Below are positions 1-8,840 of a stretch of 64,000 nt of DNA, piece after piece. Location: assembly GCA_002886105.1 (NCBI GenBank), contig CP025776.1, positions 2,356,001 to 2,420,000 on the forward strand, given 5' to 3'. The notes beneath the pieces are model-generated. The model was not told the origin of the DNA, made no database searches, and saw only the letters and a program-made list of their open reading frames with translations. The position numbers and the translations under genes were made by a program. The first letter of the stretch is position 1; every line of letters begins with the position of its first letter. Source of the stretch: Enterobacter sp. EA-1 (GTDB lineage: Bacteria > Pseudomonadota > Gammaproteobacteria > Enterobacterales > Enterobacteriaceae).

Positions 1-758
1 CCCGCATCTTGTTTTAAAGAAGCGAGGATCGACCATATTCATGCTGCCGGTGTAGGCGATGTAGTTGTCGATAAGCACGATTTTACGGTGCTGGCGTAAA
101 TCCATGCGACGAAGAAAAAACACGCATCAGGTTTACCTTGAGCGCCTCCACTACCTCGATACCGGCATTGCGCATCATCCCTACCCACGGGCTGCGGAAA
201 AACGCTACGCTGCCTGCGGAGTCGAGCAACAGGCGGCAATGCACGCCGCGTCGCGCTGCCGCCATAAGAGACTCAGCCACCTGATCCGCCATGCCGCACC
301 GGATGCCAGATATAGAAAACCATCTCAATATTGTGCCGGGCGAGCTGAATATCGCGGATCAGCGCCTGCATCACATCATCAGAACTGGTAAGCAGCTGTA
401 ACTGGTTGCCTTTCACGCCCGCAATGCCCGGCGGCGTTCACAGAGTTTAAACAGTGATGCGGCGACGCTGCTGTTCTCTTCGGCAAAATACGTTTGAAAT
501 TCTTCAGGTCCTTTAACCATTTGGCGGTGGAAGGCCACATGGCACGGGCACGTTCAGCGCGACGTTTCCCGAGGTGCAGTTCGCCGAGTGAGAGATAGGC
601 GATGATCCCGACCAGCGGCAGAATGTAGATAATCAACAGCCATGCCATGGCGGAGGTGACCGCCGACGCTTCATCAAAATACGCAGGGTCACACCAGCAA
701 TCAGTAGCCAGTAACCTAAGACGATCAGCCAGCTCATTACGGTGTAAAAGGTGGACAT
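1..758 (-). CDS. clsA: Cardiolipin synthase A, 3' end outside window
   Basis: Inner-membrane phospholipase D-superfamily enzyme that condenses two phosphatidylglycerols to cardiolipin. From the ATG at 758 (M-S-T-F-Y-T-V) the protein has two N-terminal membrane helices, the second containing [20 protein letters not shown], then the basic stretch [14 protein letters not shown] and the first PLD domain with the H-x-K-x4-D motif (HRKIVLID) near 60-100. The gene is cut by the window edge before the second HKD motif. Single-base indels near 660, 490, 430 and 110 break the frame; each side still matches ClsA, so they look like sequence errors. Family assignment is firm. Confidence 0.95.
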
Positions 759-896
759 AAATAAAAATCCTTTTCAAAACGTCATTCAGTGAGTTTACGC
801 ATCCGGCTTCATCTGGCAAATAAAAACGCCCAAAGCGCTGGTCTGACGCGGGCGACAGACTATAATGGCGTTTCCGTTAAGCACTGAGTCGTAAAA

Positions 897-1070
897 ATGA
901 AGCGTAGTCGTCCGGAAGTGGGGCGCTGGCGTATGCTGCGGCAGATAGGCCGCCGGAAAGCACGCTGGCTTGAAGCGCAGTCGCGCCGTAACATGCGCAT
1001 CCACGCTATCAGAAAATGCGGTGTGAACCGCCATCGTAATGTGTTGTTGTTTGCTATTTACGATATCTGA
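897..1070 (+). CDS. yciY: Small basic protein YciY
   Basis: Intact 57-residue ORF beginning MKRSRPEVGRWRMLRQ and ending LLFAIYDI. It matches E. coli YciY in length, in its Arg-rich composition and in position beside clsA. No function is established. It is divergent from clsA, and a TATAAT hexamer at 861-866 lies 30 bp upstream of the start, though no good -35 is visible. A hairpin follows the stop. Confidence 0.85.
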   Translation: MKRSRPEVGRWRMLRQIGRRKARWLEAQSRRNMRIHAIRKCGVNRHRNVLLFAIYDI

Positions 1071-1077
1071 TTACGTT

Positions 1078-1097
1078 GGGCACCGATAACGGTGCCC
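1078..1097 (+). terminator. Hairpin after yciY
   Basis: GGGCACC and GGTGCCC pair around a 6-nt loop, 8 bp after the yciY stop. Only a weak T-rich tract (ATTGTTATTCTT) follows, so termination may be inefficient. Confidence 0.45.
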
Positions 1098-1249
1098 ATT
1101 GTTATTCTTGTGGCCACGTGAATGTCGGCAAAGTGATGTTGACTCAATCATGAGCACGCGCTGTATGTCGGTTACGATAGCCTCATTGTTTATCCTTTAC
1201 CGCCACCATCTGGTGATGAGTAAGTGTTAACCTGCGGATGTTAAAATCA

Positions 1250-1588
1250 ATGAATAAAGAAGCTCTTATTTTTCTCGGTGTTGCCATCGTTGTTGAGGTT
1301 ATCGCGACGACCGCGCTGAAATCCTCCGACAGTTTTACTCGTCTGATCCCCCAGCGTTATCAGTATTGCCGGATATTGTATCGCATTTTGGTGTCTGACC
1401 ATTCCAATGCGCAGTATTCCAACCGGCGTGATTTATGCAATTTGGTCCGGCGCTGGTATTGTGTTGATCGGTATCGTGGGCTGGTTTGTGCACGGGCAAA
1501 ACTTGATCTCCCGGCCATGCTGGGAATGGGGCTGATTATTGCTGGAGTTGTCACCATTAATCTGTTTTCTAAGAGCATAGGGCATTAA
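1250..1588 (+). CDS. Small multidrug resistance (EmrE-like) transporter
   Basis: Four-helix SMR-family proton/drug antiporter of the inner membrane, about 110 aa. Visible features are the N-terminal helix with the family's essential glutamate (VVEVIATTALKSS, equivalent to Glu14 of EmrE) and the last helix (LPAMLGMGLIIAGVVTINLF). The frame is lost by an extra C near 1350 and regained by a missing A near 1498; restoring both gives continuous SMR sequence (GVIYAIWSGAGIVLIG). I prefer the ATG at 1250 because MNKEALIF aligns with SMR N termini; an in-frame ATG lies at 1238. E. coli has no such gene here, so it belongs to the accessory block between clsA and yciI. Substrate unknown. Confidence 0.82.
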   Translation: MNKEALIFLGVAIVVEVIATTALKSSDSFTRLIPQRYQYCRILYRILVSDHSNAQYSNRRDLCNLVRRWYCVDRYRGLVCARAKLDLPAMLGMGLIIAGVVTINLFSKSIGH

Positions 1589-1598
1589 CCTTATAAAG

Positions 1599-1624
1599 CC
1601 GGTGTTTTGCACCGGTTTTTATTA
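1599..1624 (+). terminator. Rho-independent terminator of the SMR gene
   Basis: Stem CCGGTG/CACCGG with a TTTT-containing loop, followed by TTTTTATTATT, 10 bp after the stop. Confidence 0.8.
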
Positions 1625-1791
1625 TTGACTGCATTTACGCACACTTCTTCATTATTTCCTCATATTTCAGAAGAAAAGCTAACTGTCACGAAAGGTAATT
1701 AATGAGGCGCTTATTGTTCCTGATGAAATAACAAGGAATGCATTTAAAATAAGCGCTTAAAATAACCATTTTCCATGTAAAGATACGTAAG

Positions 1792-1807
1792 TGTGATCTT
1801 GATCAAC
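1792..1807. promoter_or_regulatory. Possible CRP site upstream of the yagU-like gene
   Basis: TGTGA-N6-TCAAC matches 8 of the 10 conserved CRP positions and lies 69 bp before the next start codon, inside the 250-bp gap 1625-1875. A TTGAT half-site typical of FNR overlaps it. The rest of that gap is AT-rich and shows no gene. Confidence 0.3.
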
Positions 1808-1875
1808 ATATGTAATCATTAGCTCATAGAACATTGTTCAGCGAAATTAATACGTTATGAGTAAATGGGACTACT

Positions 1876-2440
1876 ATGGCACTTAAGGATTATTTTGTTA
1901 GAACGGAACCAGCAAGACGCCGCTTTGGCGTAGCCTTCTTTGTCGGCATTATTGCGGGTGTGTTATCAGCATTTGTGAAATGGGGGCTGAGGTACCGTTG
2001 CCGCCAAGGACTTTTTCCGGTGGTGCGATGAGTTTAATCCGCCTTATCTTTTCTTGCGCGATTATCTGCTGGGCATTGACCCATACTGTTTATACTTTCT
2101 CCGAGCACATTATTAATCCGGTCATGGTCACGCACATTATTTTCTCTCTGGTCTTTTGCCATTTGGGTACTGCGTGGTAGCGGAAGTGTTCCTGAAAGTG
2201 AAATTATGGCAAGGGTATGGGCAGGGATTGTGGCGACCATTTGCGTCCACTGGATCTCGTTCCCACTGCTCGGCTTAACACCGGGTCTGGCCGATCTGCC
2301 AGTTGACGAATACATTTCTGAGCTGGTTGGGCATATTTTCTGGTTCTGGGCGATTGAACTTATCCGCCGCGATTTGCGTAACCCGGATCACCCGCGAGCC
2401 GGATGCTGAAGTACCGCTGGGTTCTTCATCCCGTTTATAA
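1876..2440 (+). CDS. yagU: YagU-family inner-membrane protein
   Basis: Multi-pass membrane protein of the YagU (DUF1440) family, linked in E. coli to acid resistance. The N terminus ([20 protein letters not shown], then [14 protein letters not shown]) and the C terminus ([12 protein letters not shown], then [11 protein letters not shown]) match YagU, giving about 190 aa and a stop at 2438-2440. Indels near 1985, 2010, 2160 and 2390 break the frame. In E. coli yagU lies elsewhere, so this copy is at a different locus. A CRP-like site lies upstream and a terminator follows. Confidence 0.8.
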
Positions 2441-2452
2441 TTGTATCCATAT

Positions 2453-2476
2453 AAAAGACCGCAGTGCAGGTCTTTT
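2453..2476. terminator. Terminator between convergent yagU-like and acyltransferase genes
   Basis: AAAAGACC and GGTCTTTT pair around an 8-nt loop. With T-rich flanks on both strands it can serve both convergent genes. Confidence 0.7.
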
Positions 2477-2514
2477 GTCATCACGAAATTCTTTTGATGC
2501 ATCTCGTGCGACGT

Positions 2515-3595
2515 TTATTTAATTTCAAAATAGTGAAAATCAGGCCGTATTCGATCTGTTCTTTTCCTTAACTTCATCACCGGCATTTCTACCAATTTAA
2601 AAGAAGCTATTGAGAGAAGATAAACAATGATGATGTATATCACTGAAGAACCAAAGCTAAAGTTCAGTTCTAGTTTTCGCCATAAAAATATTACTAATGG
2701 ATGGATAAGATAGATTGAATATGATGTGTATCTGAAAGATGAAAAGATAGAGTGGGTAATTATCAATCCAATGAAACCTTTCTCGAAGGACAACGCCAAC
2801 ATAACGAAAGAGAACAAAAGGCTGAAATGAATTCATTCCTGTGGTCATGCGGCATGTAGAGAGCGCATATGAGAAGAATTATTGTCATTAGTTCAATAAA
2901 AGTGAAATGCTTTAAACCTCGAACTTTCTCTTTTAACAAAGAATAGGCAATATAAATAGCTGATCCACATGAAAATCCAATCCATCCTCTCAGTGTAGCA
3001 AAGCTGACGGCACCCGCCAGCCTCTGAAAGTTTACATCAATTGACGGGGTTGCGTTAAAAACAACCGCAGTAATTGAAATTGCAGACAAGATGGAAACAT
3101 AAAATAATGTGACTGGTTTTTTCTTTGGTAGAAATACAATAGGAAAGAAAATTGCACCAATCCAGAATTCAACAGATAACGACCACGATATACCTATGGA
3201 GGTGTCGGCGAATATAGATGTTGCCCCACTGTCAAAACCAAGTGACTGGAAGCAGGAAAATTGATGTAAAATAAAAGAACGAATCGTTTGTTAATGTCTT
3301 ATTAAATGAAAATATTGCCAAAGATACTATAAACACAACCAGATATAATGGGTATAATCTCAGTATTCTTTTTGTGATAAAAATCATAAGGAATGATTCT
3401 AAGTTTTTTCTTTCGATAACACTATCGATTGAGTCAAAACAAAACCGCTCAGTACGAAAAAAAGTCAACGGCAACAAAAAAAGAACGGGGAAAATGAGTC
3501 GTTACACCGTTCCAATAAAAGAAATGCCCTAACGCTACAGAGATGGCTAAAAGTGTTCTTACAACATCCAGACCATGAAAAACTTTCCTGTCCAC
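2515..3595 (-). CDS. Acyltransferase family 3 membrane protein (O-acetyltransferase-like)
   Basis: About 350 aa, with roughly ten hydrophobic segments, of the Acyl_transf_3 family that acylates surface polysaccharides or lipids. The N-terminal region reads HGLDVVRTLLAISVALGHFF and then FFFVLSGFVL, the family's conserved catalytic-His helix and following motif; the C-terminal helix contains YSIYLIHPLVIFLW. A GTG at 3595 preceded by GGTGA is the best start. Indels near 3450, 3230, 3100 and 2800 split the frame. The gene is clearly more AT-rich than its neighbours and absent from this locus in E. coli, pointing to horizontal acquisition. Acceptor unknown. Confidence 0.75.
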
Positions 3596-3987
3596 ACATT
3601 CACCGCTTGCTTTGAGTTATCAAAAACACTACAAATCGTAGCATTGCATTGAAAAAATAAAATAAATGAAACACAACCTGATGATGAAATCACAAAAGTG
3701 CGGACTATAATTTGTACGTTGTTTTCTTTTCCAGTCCTGTACCTAATAGGACAGCACAGCGCGCAGGTGAAATTTACTCCGGTAACCCTATCTTCCTGCA
3801 TCCGTTTAGGTGAGTGTGATCGTCCGTGCATTCACAGGAGGATAACAACAGAAAGACCACTAGTTTTGGTTGTTCATCTGTCTATGTCCTTGATAAGGAG
3901 ATAAAAGATTAATATGCTGTCTCGATGTCCGGGCTTATGTGGTCGGACTGTAAACACAGCAATTCGTTAGTGACACAAGGAAAGGTT
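3596..3987. other. 392-bp gap without a convincing gene
   Basis: An ORF of 68 codons at 3698-3904 has no ribosome-binding site and no recognisable domain, so I do not call it. The stretch is AT-rich at its left end like the adjacent acyltransferase gene and presumably holds the promoters of the two flanking genes. Confidence 0.5.
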
Positions 3988-4230
3988 ATGACATTGATTT
4001 CTTTAATTTACATTGTTATGGCGTTGTGCATTTTTAAGACATTACATGTGTTCAGAATGTATTCAGAGCTGGGAAGAATGCGTAACTGGGAAATTGCAGT
4101 GATGATTTTTATTTCTGCGTTCTGGCTTCCTGAGTTAGTGATATTTGTTATTACATTTGCTCTCTTCGGGCCAATGCTCTGGGCTTTCAGATATCTGCGT
4201 CGGGTAAAAAGTCACTGCATGATGCAGTGA
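3988..4230 (+). CDS. Small inner-membrane protein, unknown
   Basis: 80-codon intact ORF from the ATG at 3988, preceded by AAGGAAAGG. It has an N-terminal hydrophobic helix (LISLIYIVMALCIF) and a second long one (VMIFISAFWLPELVIFVITF), with a basic C terminus (RYLRRVKSHC). I do not recognise a family. The last codons form a perfect inverted repeat that is also the 5' part of a hairpin cluster. Confidence 0.55.
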   Translation: MTLISLIYIVMALCIFKTLHVFRMYSELGRMRNWEIAVMIFISAFWLPELVIFVITFALFGPMLWAFRYLRRVKSHCMMQ

Positions 4231-4254
4231 TACCGTAGCATCATGTAGTGATGC
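4213..4254. repeat. Two adjacent stem-loops at the end of the small membrane gene
   Basis: CACTGCAT-G-ATGCAGTG is a perfect 8-bp inverted repeat overlapping the stop codon, and GCATCA-5 nt-TGATGC follows at 4238-4254. No T-run follows, so these may stabilise mRNA rather than terminate. Confidence 0.6.
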
Positions 4255-4300
4255 AGCCTTATCAACGGATTACGGGCACGGAATCTCGAAATGTGAAATA

Positions 4301-4340
4301 AAAAAGGACGCCGGTACAATTATGTACGCAGAAGCGTCCT
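4301..4340 (-). terminator. yciI terminator
   Basis: On the minus strand AGGACGC pairs with GCGTCCT and TTTTT follows, 44 bp after the yciI stop. Confidence 0.75.
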
Positions 4341-4383
4341 TCTAGTCTTAATGACGATAACCCTTTGCTATAAGAGAATTAAC

Positions 4384-4674
4384 TCAGAATACTTTCTTGA
4401 ACGGTTTAACCGTCACGTTCTGGTAAACACCCGCTGCCACGTAAGGATCGTCCTGTGCCTGAGCAGCTTCCGAGGGGATTCAAACTCAGCAATCACCGTT
4501 GAACCGGTAAAGCCCGCGGCTCCCGGATCGTTACTGTCGACAGCAGGCATCGGCCCGGCGGTCAGCAGACGCCCTTCATCATGCAGCAATTGCAGCCGCG
4601 CCGTGAGCAGGGCGCACGGACAAACGTTTCTCAAGAGAATCAGCGATATCTTCAGCAAAAATAACGTAAAGCAC
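4384..4674 (-). CDS. yciI: YciI, dimeric alpha-beta barrel protein
   Basis: 98-aa protein of the YCII family (ferredoxin-like fold with a conserved His/Asp pair); its substrate is unknown. The start is a GTG at 4674 eight bases after AAGGAG, giving [18 protein letters not shown]. The middle reads [20 protein letters not shown] and the end VKPFKKVF. Indels near 4615 and 4470 break the frame. It is convergent with tonB's upstream region as in E. coli; kch, which precedes it there, is missing. Confidence 0.9.
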
Positions 4675-4827
4675 GGATACAGCTCCTTACCTATCGGAAA
4701 GCCATAACGTTATGTGAAAGACCGCATGACTGCAATGTAAAGATTCGCCCGATGGATAACCATTGGGGGAGTTTGCGGTTTTTTACGCATCAGAAGGACA
4801 AAATTGCCGCCGGACGTGATGGCTTGT

Positions 4828-4857
4828 TGAATATGATTGCTATTTGCATTTAAAATC
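4828..4857 (+). promoter_or_regulatory. tonB promoter with Fur-binding region
   Basis: ATGATTGCTATTTGCATTTA at 4832-4851 is conserved with the iron-repressed E. coli tonB promoter and resembles overlapping Fur hexamers. It lies about 40 bp before the tonB start. Confidence 0.65.
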
Positions 4858-4893
4858 GAAGTCTGGTTTTTAACTGATACGATTATGACTTCA

Positions 4894-5609
4894 ATGACCC
4901 TTGATTTACCTCGCCGCTTTCCGGCCGACGCTGTTGTCCGTTGGTATTCACGGAGCTGTCGTGGCGGGTCTGCTCTATACCTCGGTACATCAGGTTGTTG
5001 AATTGCCCGCACCTGCTCAGCCTATTTCGGTGACGATGGTTGCGCCTGCCGATCTGGAACCCCCGCAAGCTGTACAGCCACCCGAACCGGTTGCGGCACC
5101 CGAGCCTGAACCGGAACCGATTCCTGAGCCGCCGAAAGAAGCGCCCGTGGTGATCGAGAAGCCTAAGCCGAAACCCAAGCCTAAGCCGAAACCCGAGAAA
5201 AAAGTTGAGCAGCCGAAGCGCGATGTAAAACCAGCCGAGCCGACGCAGGCGTCACCATCTGAAAGCAATGCGCCTGCGCGCCCGGCGACTAACCCGACAC
5301 CGTCTGCGGCGACCGCTAAACCGGCACCCTCTGTACCGACCGGGCCGCGCGCGTTGAGTCGTAACCAGCCGCAATATCCGGCACGCGCCCGGTGGCATTA
5401 CGTATTGAGGGGCGTGTACGGTCAAATTCGATGTCACACCCGATGGTCGCGTTGAGAACGTTGAAGTTCTGTCGGCGCAGCCTGCCAATATGTTTGAGCG
5501 TGAAGTGAAAGCCGCCATGCGTAAATGGCGCTATGAGGCAGGTAAACCGGGTTCAGGCCTGATCGTGAACGTCGTCTTCCGGCTGAATGGCGGCGCGAGC
5601 ATGGAGTAA
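4894..5609 (+). CDS. tonB: TonB energy transducer
   Basis: Periplasm-spanning protein that with ExbB/ExbD passes proton-motive force to outer-membrane siderophore and cobalamin receptors. The start [10 protein letters not shown] leads into the single membrane anchor ([20 protein letters not shown]), then the Pro-rich spacer with Glu-Pro repeats ([17 protein letters not shown]) and Lys-Pro repeats ([12 protein letters not shown]), then the C-terminal receptor-binding domain ([20 protein letters not shown] to [10 protein letters not shown]). A second in-frame ATG lies at 4885. One frame break near 4921 and one near 5390, at a CCAGG site where the sequence reads CCCGGTGG. About 240 aa as expected. 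Confidence 0.96.
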
Positions 5610-5627
5610 CGCCGCCAGCAGTATCGA

Positions 5628-5674
5628 CTGCACCCCAAACGTCAGACTTCTGACGGATTAAGGTGCAGTTTTTT
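5628..5674 (+). terminator. tonB terminator
   Basis: Outer stem CTGCACC/GGTGCAG encloses an inner stem GTCAG/CTGAC, followed by six T. The convergent yciA stop lies inside it. Confidence 0.85.
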
Positions 5675-6066
5675 ATTCCTGCGCCGGGATTGGGCGGGGT
5701 TTCCCTTCGTTATCGACGGCCACGTAAATAAACAGTGCTTCAGTTGCTTTGTAGCGTTGACCAATCGGGTCAGACGACACTTTTTCACCCACACTTCGAT
5801 ATTGATGGTTATTGACGTCGTACCGCGTTTTACGCAGCGCGCGTAGCAGCAGACGACGTCGCCCACAGCCACCGGACGATGAAACGTCATGCCATCAACC
5901 CGTACCGTCACGACACGCCCATGGGCGATCTCTTTGGCCTGAATGGCGCCGCCGATATCCATTTGTGACATCAGCCAACCGCCGAAAATGTCGCCGTTGG
6001 CATTGGTGTCTGCTGGCACGTGCGTAAGACAAGTTCGCCGTGAGGAGCGTCCTGAGTGGTTGTCAT
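5673..6066 (-). CDS. yciA: Acyl-CoA thioesterase YciA
   Basis: Hotdog-fold hexameric acyl-CoA thioesterase, 133 aa. It starts MTTTQDAPHGELVLRT and continues MPADTNANGDIFGGWLMSQM, the family's active-site region with the conserved Asn-Gly-Asp and GGW, then EIAHGRVVTVRVDGMTFHRP. It ends VAVDNEGKPRPIPAQE. Frame breaks lie near 6015, 5775 and 5730. It is the first of the leftward gene group yciA, with yciB and yciC upstream on the same strand. Confidence 0.94.
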
Positions 6067-6161
6067 TGTTATCTCTTCTGTAATGAGGGATTTATGGCGG
6101 GATGCTACTACGAATTTGTGGCGGAGAACACGAAAGCCGTGCTGGGCACGGCGTGTCATGG

Positions 6162-6699
6162 TCAGGATTTATCGTCCTGCGGCGGCATATGCCGGTAGAT
6201 ATAGACGCCACTAAGCACGGTGAAAATCAGTTAGAATGGTCAGGCCAAAGACTTTAAAATCAACCCGAGGGTATCAAAGGATAACCAGAACGCGACATAA
6301 ATACGGCCGCAAGCAATAAAAAAGAGCGCCCGAGGGCAATGTTCAGTTTTGACCACACGGCATCCGGCAGGGTCAGCTCTTTACCCAACATGCGCTGGAT
6401 CAGCGTCTTTTCATTACCCACTGGCTGAACAACAAGGCAACGGCAAACAGACCGTAAATCACCGTGACCTTCCATTTAATAAACTCCACCGCATGGAATT
6501 TGATGGTCAACCCACCAAAGATGGCCACCAGCACGAACGTAATCAGCGCTACTTTTTCCACTTTGCGATAGCGGATCCAGCAGTAAATCAACACGATGGC
6601 GGAGGCCACGATCAGCACTTTGGTCGCGGCGAAAATGTCGTACATCTTATAAACCACGAAAAAGAGCGCGAGGGGCAGAAAATCAAGAAACTGCTTCAT
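6162..6699 (-). CDS. yciB: Inner membrane-spanning protein YciB (septation protein A)
   Basis: Five-helix inner-membrane protein of 179 aa implicated in envelope synthesis and cell-division interactions. The start [20 protein letters not shown] and the end [11 protein letters not shown] are as in E. coli YciB; the middle has [20 protein letters not shown] and [16 protein letters not shown]. Frame breaks near 6410, 6315 and 6240. Confidence 0.94.
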
Positions 6700-6743
6700 T
6701 CAACGATTCCATCAAGAGGACTGCCCGTCGGCAGTCAGGCTAT

Positions 6744-7469
6744 TCACGCACGCATCAGCATATAGAGGCGGAACAGATAAATAAGCAACGCGGCTGAGAT
6801 CAGATTACTCAGGGTATTGGCGATCACCGCGCCCACTTCCGGGGTAAACACCGCCAGATTATGTGCAAACAGCAGTAACAGCGCCAGCAGCCAGCCCATC
6901 ACCTGGGTGCCACGGGCATATTGGTCCAGCTAAGGCGCATACTGCTGCGCATAGAGGCGAAGATGCCGATTTTATCCTGAACAAGGATAACAGGGGCAAA
7001 CGACAGCAAAATGGCCAGTATCACACCGGTGCAATGATAAACATAATACCGATCTGCACCATAAACGTGGTCAGCAGGATCAGCAGAAACAGCTTAGGCA
7101 ACACCGGGGCGCTGGCACCGATGGCGCGCAGCGCTAACGCGATGACCGGCTGAGATCATCTGAATCATTAGCAGCACCACCCGCCAGAATGGCGTTGCCG
7201 ATCAGACCAGAAAACGTTGACGCGGCCGACGCGCAACAGTACGCTTTGCTGTTCCGGCGTCATATTTTGCACCAGTTCAAACAAACCCACGCTGCCTGCC
7301 AGATTATCACCTTCACTCAAAATAGAGAGTTGCTTCACTGGGCGAAAAAGCATGCCCCCAGCACTGCGGTAATAAATGCGCACAACAATGCAATCAGTAA
7401 AAGGGTAACAAACTGATTATGAAAAAAATTCCCCGTGTCACGGTAAACGGATTTCGCCGTGATAGACAT
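6744..7469 (-). CDS. yciC: UPF0259 membrane protein YciC
   Basis: Multi-pass inner-membrane protein of about 247 aa, function unknown. The ATG at 7469 follows AAGGAGAGTGC and gives [33 protein letters not shown] follows, and the end is [10 protein letters not shown]. Several indels (near 7395, 7180, 7150, 6930) break the frame. It precedes yciB by 44 bp on the same strand and is probably co-transcribed. Confidence 0.92.
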
Positions 7470-7539
7470 GCACTCTCCTTGAGTATTGCAATGTTAAATA
7501 TCAGGCAATTGTACCCTGAATACATCCTCAGTGGCAGCA

Positions 7540-7894
7540 TCACTGCTTGTAAAAGCATATCTTTGTAAAGAGGCGCTAATCCGTACTGTGCACGGGCGCG
7601 ATCGCAGGCTTCATTCACACGGCCCTCTTCGCCGGACATGGCAAATTCGCGACAGGGCGACGGACGTCCTTCGTAAATGCTGCACCGCGCGGATTGACCG
7701 GGTATCCCTTCCAGTGCCACGCAACGACTCTGTTTCTGATTGGTTCCGCCCATACAGCGCAAAAACGGAGTAAGTGGCTCAGTGAGTTGAGCCGGGACAG
7801 GGCCGCCAGCATCATCCGCTTCAGCCCAGTAGAAAGAGACCCGAAAATACGCACAACAGGCTCCGCACGACATGCACGGATTGAGTGAACTCAT
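7540..7894 (-). CDS. YkgJ-family cysteine-cluster protein
   Basis: Begins [20 protein letters not shown] and carries further cysteines in [29 protein letters not shown] and [13 protein letters not shown]. This C-x2-C-x2-CC plus distal Cys pattern marks the YkgJ (zinc- or iron-chelating) domain family. The function is unknown. The frame is open beyond 7540 into yciC; since the family ends soon after ARAQYGL, I place the stop at the TGA at 7542-7540, reached after one base shift, but the exact end is uncertain. E. coli lacks this gene beside ompW. Confidence 0.7.
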
Positions 7895-8009
7895 AACGTA
7901 CCTGCACTTAACGACGCATCAACACATATTGTCAGGCCACTAACTTAGCGCCGCATAAACAGGCACAAGATGGGAACAGGGAATTTTTTAACGTACTTAT
8001 TTGGCAAAA

Positions 8010-8023
8010 TTGATGTGAATACA
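8010..8023 (+). promoter_or_regulatory. FNR-like site upstream of ompW
   Basis: TTGAT-GTGA-ATACA matches 8 of 10 conserved FNR positions, 143 bp before the ompW start, in the AT-rich 271-bp gap 7895-8165 that otherwise shows no gene. ompW is FNR-activated in E. coli, which makes the site plausible. Confidence 0.35.
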
Positions 8024-8165
8024 AAAGTTAATGATTGTGTCTGGCGGTAAAAATTATCACAGATCAATGAATGTTAAATTACAGCATCATGATCTGTATA
8101 GATCACTTTGTACTCAGTTGTAGGTATATTCACGGCGCGTTAAAAACCCTAATCATGGAGTGGAT

Positions 8166-8798
8166 ATGAAAAAAATTAGCCGTGGCAGCATTGATTCTGG
8201 GCAGTCTTTCCGGGGGCGCGTACGCGCACGAAGCAGGCGAATTTTTCTTTCGTGCCGGTTCCGCCACCGTCCGTCCGACAGCCGGTTCTGATAATGTGTT
8301 GGGCAGCCCTCGGGCAGCTTTAATGTCAGCAACAATACCCAACTGGGTCTCACGATGACGTGGATGGCAACCGATAATGTCGGTGTTGAACTGCTGGCGG
8401 CAACACCGTTTCGCCACCACGTAGGCACGAAACCCACCGGCGATATCGCCACCGTCAGTCATCTTCCGCCGACCTTGATGGCGCAGTATTTTGGCGATGC
8501 CAAAAGCGCTGTGCGGCCTTATATTGGCGCGGGCATCAACTACACCACCTTCTTTAACGAAAAATTCAACGATACCGGTAAAGAGGCGGGCTGCTTCCGA
8601 CTCCTGTCTGAAAGACTCGGGGTGCGGCCGGGCAGGTGGGGCTGGACTACTTAATCAACCGCGACTGGCTGATTAACATGTCGGTGTGGTATGGATATTG
8701 ATACGGATGTGCGCTTTAAACACAACGGCCAGCAGCAGAGTGTCAGCACGCGTCTGGATCCGTGGGTGTTTATGTTCTCCGCGGGTTACCGTTTCTGA
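8166..8798 (+). CDS. ompW: Outer membrane protein W
   Basis: Eight-stranded outer-membrane beta-barrel with a hydrophobic channel, about 210 aa. A signal peptide (MKKLAVAALILGSLSGGAYA) is followed by HEAGEFFFRAG; later MTWMATDNVGVELLAATPF, YIGAGINYTTFFNEKF and the terminal barrel strand ending FMFSAGYRF. An extra A at 8171-8175 breaks the signal peptide, and CCTGG sites near 8310 and 8600 are misread. The stop is TGA at 8796-8798. Confidence 0.95.
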
Positions 8799-8809
8799 GC
8801 AGGACGCAC

Positions 8810-8840
8810 AAGGCTGGTCAACGAACGACCAGCCTTTTTA
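8810..8840 (+). terminator. ompW terminator
   Basis: AAGGCTGGTC pairs with GACCAGCCTT, then TTTTA; 12 bp after the ompW stop. Confidence 0.85.

Noticed and set aside
3698-3904. 68-codon ORF upstream of the small membrane gene
   Set aside because: No ribosome-binding site, no recognisable domain and atypical composition.
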